DNA from: Ciona savignyi
Taxonomy: Eukaryota; Chordata; Ascidiacea; Phlebobranchia; Cionidae
DNA length: 64,000 nt
Reading direction: 5' to 3'
Assembly (NCBI GenBank): GCA_000149265.1
Contig: CH003106.1
Span: 218,924 to 282,923, forward strand
Every line of letters starts with the position of its first letter. Position 1 is the stretch's first letter. Shown piece by piece: positions 43,101 to 55,100 of this stretch. Below the pieces are notes generated by a model. That model did no database searches, was not told where the DNA came from, and saw only the letters and a list, made by a program, of their open reading frames with translations. A program made the translations under genes and the position numbers.

Positions 43101-46100
43101 TGATAACCGTTTCTATGCTTATGTGAATAAAATGAATATCTAAGGCATATTACTTTGCAGCTTTAATTGTATCAATTATTTAACGACCAAAATATTTTTG
43201 AATATTTATAGCTAAAAGCGACGAAGGCGATATTTACGCTTTACCCAGCAAAAAGATTTCAAAGAATGCATTTGAGAGGAACAGGAGACAACCAGGTAAT
43301 GGAAGATTGTGCTATATAAGGTTCTCCCCACTCAGTAGTGTTTCCAGAAGTTTGTGCTGTGTACATTTTTCCGGACAGGTATAGTCTGTAGTTTTTCTCA
43401 AAAGTTGTGACTTACATTTCATGCTGACACGTCATACAGTGTTCCAGAGAAAGCGACATAAAAAACTACTGAACTCGAAAATATACAACCAGATGCACAA
43501 TAGAAAAATAGATAGTCTAAATACCCTAAAATAAATACCTTAAAAATAACTTAAAATTGATAGGTTCAAGGTTGCAAGTACACTTGTGATATTTTTAACC
43601 TGACTTGTTTTAAACCCACGACGGCTCTTCTACAAAGCGGTTTATAGTCAAATTCTGTAATAAATCGGTCGATTATCACCAATTAACTGTTTGCTGCATC
43701 AAGTTAATGAGTAGTTCCACACATGATCTATATTAACTATGTAGCTGTGTCCTTGTTCAATGATATTCATGTGTGTCTTCTTAAAGTAAACATAGCCAAG
43801 AAACAAACCTTGTATCCAGTTTGAAAAACCAAAACAGTTACCAATTAAAAAAAATTAAAATGGGGCTCAAGGTAGCAGCAATAAAACAGTATTCATACCG
43901 TCTACACTAATAGATGTATTATATTAAAAAAATAAGAATTATAACAGAAACTGTATCCTATCCAAAATAATACAAATGTTACCGATATAACTTATCAAAT
44001 TTTAAAATCGCGTCATTTTAAAATTTGGGAATATTCAAATCTATATTTTGTGCTCCTAACCCAAGAAAATTGAAAAATGTTATTCTGAACAAAATATTAG
44101 AAAAAAGTGTAATTCTAAACAAAATGTAAGAAAAATTTAAGATTCTAAATATTTTTTTTAGAAAAATTAAGATTGTAAACAAAATTTCAGAAAGTAAAGC
44201 AGACACAAGCAGTGGGATCGATATTGATGACGAAGTGATTACGTATATAACAATGCAAAGCCTCCGGAAGTCTATACCGGATCCGCAGGTGTTACTCAGC
44301 CCTACTGCTAGCACCCGGTAAGAATATGAATAATGCGAAGTGATTACACTATACGTTGATTTGTTATTTAGTTGGAGGTTTTTCAGGTTGCAATTGGTAA
44401 AAGATGCATTCGTTTCATAAACGACTGTTAGTCATAATTTTCGATATTTTTTCTGAAACATTTAGAATGCATTTAGGCCGAATTTACCTATCACCGCATA
44501 CCACGTGACTACCATTGTATTCTTTAAAAATATTAATAAAGATATGCCGAATTCACTCATGAGATTTAACGCTGGTGGGCAGTATGTTCTGCAAGCAAAA
44601 TCTCATATAAGCAATCAACTGTCCAACAGCGACGCTTATGTGGACACAATTTTACACAAGAGTAATATCGATATTATTACACTATGAATCTTACTTAATT
44701 GGCGAATAGCGTATGAAGTGAAATGTGTTGACATTCCCTTTTGTTGATGTAAAAACTAAACTCTGTTTTCTAATTTTCAGAGAGGAGATTGATGTGATCG
44801 TTTCCTCCGCATCCGGATCAGAGTCATGGGGTTGGTATTTATTAAGGACAGAAATGTTACGCATGTATCTTTCTGTTACCGGGCTAAGTTTCGAACCCAT
44901 GATAGTCTCGTAACTAAGCCGTTTTTATGCATATAATTCGGTATATTAATCGTTCGCGCTAGTCGAACTATTCGTCTACACTACCATTCTATATTTGTGA
45001 ATCTTCGAATAAATTGTGAAGATTCGAATAAGTTGTGCAAACTCGTAGTCCGCTGGTTGCAGTTTGTGCTTTACTCGCGGAAGACATCTAGTGGCTAAAA
45101 TCATTTCTGTCATCTTAATATCTTTGCCAAAAGTTTGCACATTTTCCCTTTTGCAAACTATTTAAACATTAATACGAAATACCTATAACATCTGAGTTCC
45201 CACCTTTTAAGAGGCACACATACCTAAAATTAGTATTTTCCGACAAATTTTATGGTACTAGCTTTATCTAATGTGGAAAAAACGATGGGGTGTTGTACCA
45301 CTGTTAAACTCCACATTCTTTTGGGCATACAATCAATTTACTGGTGCCATTGAAGTGTATAGATACGATGGATACATCGCTACGCGAATTGACGCGCATA
45401 AGATCTTGTTAATTTTCAAGCTTCCAGTAGATTAACCCGTTCTTGTTATAGAAACCGAGTCAGATGACCAAGATGGTGCATGCTATTCAACGATTAACCA
45501 GCGAGAAAAATCTCGCAAAGTCCGCAAGAGCAGAAAGAGTAGAAAAAGCCGGCGAGTGCAGCACAACCTGCAACTACATGACGCTATTTACGACCAACCA
45601 CTTGAACAGTTGGAACCGGTAATCCCAGACGAATATGCTGTCATTGAAAACGGAAACAAGAATGAGGCAAGTACCTTATGCAGCACATACTAACTACGTT
45701 TGAAAGTTGGTTAAATAAATCAACATTTTTAATCAAAGTGTATATCCGAGTTTTTTTTACCAGGCTAAGGTTCGAAACCCATATTCGCTGGGAACGTTTT
45801 TGTATAGTTGGTATATGCCACACAAAAGTAGGAAAATAATATATGCGTTGTAATGTGGCTACTGCATGTTTTGATAACAAACATTTTTAAGATTTCTGGG
45901 CCTAGGCAACGTCCTGGACGTGCTTGCCAACAGACATTGCGGTTGGGCTTGAAACAGCAGACCAATCTGTGTACGATCACAAACTAACCCACCGCCCCGT
46001 AACACCGGGGCATCGGTATACAGTTGTCTTAAACGAGCACGAATAAGAACATATTTTAACTGTGAGGAGATGCGCTTTACTGGGGTTTCCATATCTTTTT

Positions 46101-49100
46101 GTTATCATACAATACGCTTGATGCAGATTTATAACAATGGACGAACTGAGCGGGATGAATCACGGTACGACACGTTGCTCAATGTGGAAAATGTCCAATC
46201 TATAATTGTACCTTCACCTGCTCCGAGAAAAAGCATGAAAGCGAATCATCATTTACAAATAAACCCTTGAAACGATCAAGTAAGAGATGATGCCCTGACG
46301 TCAACGGCTAATCTAGCAGAACCGTTAAAAACGTAACGTAACTCTTTTACAAAGGAGTTTGTTTTATTGTTATGTATTTTTTACAGATTATAGTGGCTTT
46401 GTCCATGCTATTCGATACACTTCAAAAAATAGTTAATTCTTTAGGCCTATGAACTTTCTATGTATTTTCAAACTGTTTAATTCACTGTTCGAATCACTTT
46501 ATACCAATGTCAAACTCAAACTCAAAACAGCATTTTGATATATAGAGACAAACCCAAAAAATGGTATTACTTGTGTAGTTACTGTTCTAATCAATATATG
46601 TTTAATGTTGTTTTTACCACTGCCTAAATAACACAATTTAAACTGTGAATGACTTTGCTGAATCAGCCACGGTTGCACCACTGTTCTACTGTTGTTTTAA
46701 AATATTTTAATAATTGGTTGTCGGACATTATGACAGTTTAATTAGTATACTTGGCTTGGACACAAAGCAAATCATTAATATTTTGCTGATAATGTGCATC
46801 ATCAAGTAACTTATTCAAATATTAATTCAATTATGAAAATAAAGAACGGCTGATTTTTATTGTGTTTTCTAAAATTTCCGTTGTATATAAATACTTTTTA
46901 CAAAAATTACAAAGTGCATTTCAAGTTATGCAATTTATGGTACAAAGTTATTTAAAGAACCATTAAGGTATTGTTAGCATTTTCAAATAGATTAATAGAA
47001 GCATTGACATTATCTTAGTAACGTCCGCCATTTTGTTTTAGTTCGTTTAGGATAAAAAAAATGTCAAGCCAAGCTGTACCGTATTTAAATATCAAAGATA
47101 GATATCTATTGACCTTTAAAGTCAAATTGTGCCCAGTTAACAAGAATTAAAACATCTGAAGTGTCATTTTCATAACGATTCGTGCGTAAACACACACCTG
47201 ACTGCTAGTCTAATAACGCGCAAAAGTTATGGTGATCGATTTATTACCATAGAAACGCGCAAAAGTTATGCTGGATCGATTATTACCATAGAAAACTCCA
47301 TTGGTACTGCCCTACGAAGCTCACAACCTTGTGAACGTAGGTTTGAACTTAATTAACCCGATAGTGTATCAAATCCTAAAAGCGTACAGAGGCCTACACA
47401 TGTAAAGTGTTATCACCATTCACAATATGTTCAATTTATCCGCAGGGTTCAGTGAAGTTTGTTAATCATTTTTAAAATACACAATTAATTAGCCAATGGC
47501 TAGTTTTGAAACCATAACGATTTTAACGAATCAACTGCTCAAAAACACACACTTACCTCCAAGTCAATTCTGTTAAACTCATCGAAGCAGGCCCATGCCC
47601 CAGACTGAGCCAGCCCCTTAAAGAACTTTCCCATCGCTTTGTAATCCAAGCCATCCGAGCAATTGAAAACCACACACTGTTTGGCGACAGCTTTCGCCAA
47701 ATCCTTGCAGGTCTCAGTTTTACCGGTTCCGGCTGGGCCTTCGGGCGCTCCGCCTAGATTTAGCTGCAGTGCTCCCATCAACGTTCTTGTAATGTTGAAA
47801 TCGGTTAAGTATATGGTAGCAGACGGTTACGGTAGAAACGATATTTTTCTTTGGTCCACACCCAACAAACATTTATTAATGATGAGACAATATAAATTCG
47901 TATAAAAGCTAACAAAGTAGTAGAATACACGTTAATATTGGTAATACTGTATGTACACTTTACGAATAATTTTTTCAAGGATCATCAAAAGATCGCTGGG
48001 TTATTGAGCTGTAGTGCGTAGCCCCCCATTTACACAAGCCGATGTTATAAATGCAAGAGTACATATTGGGATAGTTATTAAAAACCTAAGGCAGTTAACA
48101 TTAATTTTGTGGTAATTATACCCTAATTATCCGTGGCCATCCATCGACACCACCGACTAATAACTGCTAGATAGTGTGGATGATTCATGTGCAGGGAAAA
48201 TGGCACAATCAACCGACCAGTTTTAAAATTAAGTTTAGTTTACTCAATTGAAATTTGTAGAACGAAAGGTCGATTAGCCATTTTAAGATATGTAAATATT
48301 AGGTATTTTGGGTAATAAAACAACCTGCAGAACCGATTACTTTAATGCTATTAAAATTCGGTGGGTAAGTTCATTAGTATAGTGCATCATCGAAACGTCA
48401 GACAAAGGAATGCTGGATTAAACCAGTCGCCAGCTACAGACGGCTGTGTCACTATGTTTAAGGAACTTAGCAGACGTTGGCCTGTACCCAGTGGATTGGT
48501 TAAAATAACGTATAGTTATGAATCCATCTTAACACATTGGAATAATTTTGAATAGCCGACTGTAGGCATGACATTATTTGATTTTTTCCGTCTTACCGAC
48601 TTTCTACGTTTTAAATGGCAGTATCCTATCCTGTACATACCTGTAACATCGCTCCGTGAGAGGAGTAATAACGAGTCGTCCGCTGTTGCCAAGATACTCG
48701 TAATCGTATGGTACAGTGGTGGAAATCATTCTCACCATCACAGCCGAGTTTTCCCAGTAGTATCTCATCTGAGAAATCCATTGAAAATCTCGGACGTCAC
48801 TAACACTGTCTTCTCCCAGTTTGGCCACAACGTCTCGCGCTGTTGGTATGGCAAAAGATACAAGGATGGTGATTTATGGCACTAAGAACGGCTATGTTGA
48901 CGATTGGTTAACGCGACCGATTTATATGCAGATTTAAACTAAAAAAGCGGTCTTAGAGACCGATTCCATCATGGGATAGAAATCAGGTACGGTACGAAAA
49001 AAGAAAAAAAAGTGAAAAAGATTGTTGTGGTCTAAATTAGTCGATACCTGATCGATTATATTCTTGGGAAAGGAAATTAGCGGAACTTCTCCAAACCTAC

Positions 49101-52100
49101 TGGTCTAATTGGTATAACAGTAACTGAAACAAGGTCTCAATCAATATTCAGCCCATTGCAATAGCTGTGGTATGGTGACGGTGGGAACGAGATAATCTAT
49201 CGATATGCAGTGATAACGCCCCTTGCTTTTTCTCAGCGCCGCACACAAAAAATTATGTCCTATTCTATTGAAATACGAAAAATACTGCCGGTATACATAA
49301 AAAATATTGTTAAATTTTGAGGATTTTACAGACATTCAAAGAGTTACACTCAACTTTTCCTTTCACATTAGCACACGCACACAACAAACAAAAAACCACT
49401 GGCACTATGAATTACCGTGAACATCTATTGTGACCAATGCTCCAAGGGTGACACGGTCCATCTTGCTAAGCTTTCCCCTTACAAGTTGTATAATGTCATC
49501 GATATGACTGCTGCAGATACCCAGGTATTTCGTCAATCCGCCTTTTTCTTTTATTGCCTGGTAAAGAATCAAATGAACTTAGCCTTGTAGGCGTTTAGTT
49601 TCAACATGAAAAATAAACAACAACGAGTGATGCATTGCCGACGAAAGTGGGCTGAGCAAGTAAAGGCTTCCTATGCTGTGAGAAGACGTAAACTCACACA
49701 GGATAAGAAAGCCATAAAGAGCTCGAACACCCAGAAACTGGCTACAAAACTTATTAACACAATTTTATTATAATTCTTAAATATTTGAAACATATTCAGG
49801 GATTTATTGTAGACAGATCTTTGTATAGAAATCATTTGAATATGAGTTAACGAAGTATGTGTCCACAGTCGTATTGCCTGTTCATTTCTGTTACTCTTAT
49901 ATCGGCTATTGATTTTTTATAATACCTGGGTGACTTCTGCAGTCCAATATATGATGCTTGTGGCTAATACCACTTGACCAGGCCATTGGAGACACCATTG
50001 CTTGAACGGCATTTCAGGATATGCGTCAACTGATCTTGACATTGATTGCCGTATACTTATCTTCATATCTTGTTCCACCTAAATACAGATTATTTTAACT
50101 AAAAAGACCCCAAATGTAATCGTCGGCCATTTTGTTTTTCGGTTCCCTAACCACACAGCATTGCAGAGAGTACCCTGTGCCGTACATGGCTACACGCATG
50201 TGTGGTAATATTAACACTCACACAGGAATGTAGAAGCCATAACCGGAACAGAGTTGGAATGGTAATGAGAACCAAGGTCGTGTTGGATACAACTAACGAC
50301 GAATGATTACAAATGCTTAGCTCCAACAACGAACATTATGCTTTAAAAATCGATGGGGCCAAGCACCTAGTGATAAGGAACCCCGACAGCGGATATATGT
50401 CATATCTAAGAGTTCTAAGTTTATTGCATGAACATTTTTGGCGAATCCTATATTTTTCAAATAAAAAAAATTAATTGTTATGTTTTATTCCACTTGGTGT
50501 TTGCACAAAAAGGCAGTTTTGCATAAAATATTTACTTCTTAATCATATAAGATAGGATATTCATGTTTATCGCCGTGAAATGACTTTTCGGCCCAAATGT
50601 GACGTTTTAACTAACAAGGCTATTTCGCTGAACAACGGAAACAATTTTTTTTGGTCAGACAAATAAAATCAATAATCTCTTTGCTAGACAACAGGCTATT
50701 TTTCCGGAAATAGATTCAACAAATTTCACCTCAAAAAGCCACTTTTCGACCAGTCCTCCGGCGTCGGACGGTGTGATAACTTGAATAAGTTCAACATTTT
50801 CTTCCTCTGCGGATTGCATTGCCACGATCCGTTTATCGTCGGTGAATACCAACCGAGCAATTCCCTCGAAACACTTCTTTAAGTGTGGCTGAACTCGCAG
50901 GGGATCCTTGGTTTCCGACAAGATCTCCAGCAGCTCGTCGTTCGAAAGAAAGAAAAATCTAATGGATATGTTGGAGTATGATGCATGGAATTGTATGGTG
51001 ATTTGTGTGAAACACATAAAGATTACATCCTGCATGTCGTATTAAGCCGTTTATATCCTAACTACACATACCTTGGAAAAAATATTCTCTTCTTTTCCAA
51101 ATACTCATTTAAACCGTTTTGTATATTTTCCAGAAGCGCCTGTGAGCTCAAGAGATTCTTAAGCATTCCACGTTCCGATAACACAACCATTGCTTTGGTA
51201 TTCTGGGCTGCGCGAGCCATTATATCCTTGTAGTGGGTGTCGACCTATACAAAATCAAGGCTAAATAACACTGGAACTAAGACGAGCATCGAATGCCGCA
51301 TCTACAGTATACGCACTTGAGTAAACATCTTGCCCTGTACCGGGATTTGATTCCGGATGTCTTCAGAACCAAAGATAGGTTCCAAGTACAACCAAGCTGA
51401 TTGGACAGCGAGCCAACTTTCTATTATAGACCGAGCTTGTTGCTGAAAATTAAATACCAAATATCAGAAATTCATTTTTTATACAAGCTTAAAAAGATGA
51501 AGGTAAAAATTGTATGTAAATAATTGATGATGTCAAACAAGTTTAAAATGAACCAAGTTTGTGTACATTCCGATTAAACACGCTGCAATAGCTCAGGTAC
51601 GCTATAAATCATCGGTTTGCACAAAGTAGTCTTGAGACTGCCCGCGTTATAGCGCGCCATGCCATAACCCGTAATAAACGAGGTTACCTATCCTAACACT
51701 TCAATGATAAGTTAGTTTTTGTAAGCTTTGCACTTACCAACGTGTTTTCCCAGGCTTCGATTTCTTCTACAAAAGGTTCAATGAACGGCGATCCTTTCAT
51801 GGTGTGGGTTTTCACCACGTGATCATCCAGAAGCATTTGGATGTCGTCCACTGCTGAAAGGATCTTCAAGTTTGAATCCCGATAAGGAACGAGACCGAAA
51901 TCCATGGTTGCCCAGTCCTGTTTCATTTTTTTCAGCGCCTGAAAGAGTAAAGGTGTTAAAAGGTTGGATAATTCATTGATTTTTTGTGGGTTATTCCACC
52001 CTCAATAATCACGCTATTTTAGGTCAGTTTATCTTGTTATTCTTCTTATTTGTGACTAAAAAAATTGTCTTCGTTTATTTTCAATTTTATGGAATAAACG

Positions 52101-55100
52101 TGTCCACATAAAAGAAGCATATGCTGTAAAGGCTTCAAAGTATAGTCATCTGGCAGTTCTGGTTAGTCGCTTGTAAAGTAGCTTGGCTTGCAAATTAAAT
52201 ATGCAGCATTCTAAACATACATTGTCATTATTAAGGATTTACCTTTTCCAGCGCGTACTCCTTTCTAGCTTGATTGCTTATCAAAGTAAGATCATCGAGA
52301 TGTTTCTCCAGCTTCATCTTAAGAACTTCACTCAGTGGAGTAGTAGGTCCTGGTGTCATATCGAACCCCACCTAAAAATACATAGCGTAGTTATCCTCCC
52401 TCACCCGGCAATATTCTTTTCTACTGGTGGTTTAAACTTTAAAAAAGCGGTGTCTCAAACAAGTGAATTAAACTTATCGTCCACATTGCAAGATTTATAT
52501 GACCAGAATGGCAATAATACGGACGGTCGGTTACATTATACGTATAGCGTAATGCAGTCCGTTGATATGTAGTGGATCAAATATCCTACCCGACTTCACA
52601 TCAATCAAATAGTTAAATTTACCCGTTCTGACATCAGGTCCCAATGTCTATCTTTGATTCCAGGATTACAGAGGGCGTTAATAAGTGGCATGTTTATACG
52701 AAATTTCTCCAGTTTGTTCTTAATAGTAGCTGCTGCCTTTAATGGACCCATTAGGTCAGGGTGTTGGAACCGCTTTGTAAGCTTGTAACTGGTTTTCCAA
52801 AGCTCTTGTACCTGAAGAAGGGATGTAATGTAAAAATAGCCTGAAGATTAAATGGCATAGGATGGATGCGGTGGTTAGGTTTTTTCTCGTGAATGGGAAA
52901 ACGGCAGGGACGTTTTGATCAAACACAGGCAATTGCCAGATTACGTCGCGATTGCGTAAGGGAGTGTTATTACACGGTCAATTGTCAAATTGCCTCGCGA
53001 TTACGTAAGAAAGCGTTATCACATAGGCAATTGTCAGATGATCTCGCGATTACGTAAGGACGGGTTATCACACAGGAAACCGTCGGATTACTTCGAAATT
53101 ACGTAAGGTTTCGTTAGAGACGTTCCTCTAATTTTAGTATACCCTATTAATTCACGGTTTATGCAATGTCCACTAAGTGCCCTTCAAAACTGGTTTTCAG
53201 GTACAATTTTCCTTTAAACAAGAAGTGTACTGTTTCAATGACATTGCAGGATTGGCATCACGCATATTACTGGGCGTAATATACTTTTATGGCATAAGAA
53301 TGATATTATGCACGTACATGGTATAGACTTAAACACTTTCATGGTGTAAGCACAATAGGCATTTACATGGCATAGGCATGATACTCACTTACAAAATTTG
53401 TATAGGATTTTAGTATGAACTTACAGTTTCTTCGACGAACTCCGCATTTACGTCAAGCAATGGCCCGTTCATCCACTTATCGTGCATTTTGTTGAAAGCC
53501 ACGACATTCTTCCAAAGTTTCACAAAAGGTTCCTTTTTCATGAGAAGCTCTTGAATTTGGGGGTACGGACTGACGCGGCCAACATCCAGCAATATTTCTT
53601 CGCGGTTAATTTGTTGTTTCTTGTTGAAAGAAATATGTATATTAGATACTACAAATAAATATATGTAATAAATCCCCTTTTTGATCGCGTTGAAAGAATA
53701 CGCCTGTATGTATGTACGAATACCGTTCCAAATTAACGGTTTTTGTGGCAAGAAATATATATACCAGTGCTCCGCGACCTTTTTTTTTACCATAGAGGCA
53801 GATTTAGAAAAAAATGACGGCACATTGCATTAAAAATTGTGCAATGGAAGGTCTTTAGACAAGCTTTGTATATTTAATATTCTATTAGCGATATGTATGA
53901 TAGCCGTAATATTAAATTTGCAACAACTAAAAACTATTTACTTGGTAAAAACTGTGTTTAAATCATATTTGTATTTTTCCGCGGCACATCTAGCACTGTT
54001 TTGGTATATAGGTATATAGTGTGTCACACTGGTTGAGGATCACTGATGTATATCAAATTACAAAATAATATATATTTTAAATGCCTTGATATCTTGTTGA
54101 AAAATAAGCATCCGTGTATGTATATTGACACCTCCCGAGACTTTTAAATCAAAAGTTACCACGTGCCAACCGAGTTAACGGAGCTGTTTTAGTGAGTGAT
54201 TGCATCATTTAGTACGCCCGTGATAGACAGACTATAGGCGACCACTGGGCTGGTATGCAGGAAAGTTTGTGGCCACGCCACATAATCTTTAAGTCATCAT
54301 CTCATTTTATTACATAGAAAAACGAAACCGCGAAGTTAACATCGCGTTTTATTGCGTGAAAGATACCTCTTCGATAAATCCAGTTATCTTGTTTTGGATA
54401 TCGTCCAAGGCATCCACATAACGTTGTGCTTCACCCATCCGCTCTTTACGTTGAAAACTCTTTACCTTGTCAGCAACTTCAGCCAACCGTTGGTCAAATT
54501 CTCTTTGCCATGTGTTTAGCTTGCTCACCTTTAGGTCGTGTTCTTTCTGAAGACGGTGCTCACTGGAAATGACACATATTATATTACATAATTACACGAC
54601 AATAAACGGTATGCGTTTTATAATTATTAGACCTATATTATCATGGTGCCATTTTGTTTTGGCAAGAACTTAAACCCTACCTCTTAATCTAAAAAAATGG
54701 CGGCAGTTCTACTTAATGCTTTGTGAGGCAATTTATAAGCAATTATGCACGCTAAATAGAGAATCGATAACATAACTACTTTCCATCCTATACACACACC
54801 TGTTTCTGATGATTGGTATTATTCTACCCGGCCAGGAGAAAGTGGTTTCGTTTAAAAGAATGTCATCCTTCGATAAAAGTGCGTATTCCATCAAAAAGAG
54901 TAGATTGCTGGCAGCGATGTCTAATTTTTCTTTTAGTTTTATCAGTTCGGTGGAGCACAAACCGTCCACGTATTCTTGAAGTTCGACCAATCCGAGGGTA
55001 CTGATTTAAAAAAAGTTTGATTGGTTCAATATGGATTTACGCAATGTCATAATCATTTTTAGCATCAGATAGAAACTATGACCAAAATAAATGTAAAATA

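Larger units (their letters stand above)
27932..47556 (-). other. Giant dynein intron hosting three antisense genes
   Basis: This intron splits the AAA1 domain in phase 0 between IDLE and VLSVVAQQ. At 19,625 bases it is far larger than the other dynein introns, most of which are between 100 and 1400 bases. Donor (GTAAGTG) and acceptor (TTACACAG) are canonical. It contains the plus-strand genes TSR-A, TSR-C and TSR-B, their flanks and several repeats. No other minus-strand dynein exon is needed in it, since the protein is continuous across it. Confidence 0.93.

Noticed and set aside
53410-53823. 137-codon minus-strand open frame as a single exon
   Set aside because: Only 53425-53619 is dynein-like and bounded by splice sites; the rest is intron that happens to be open.
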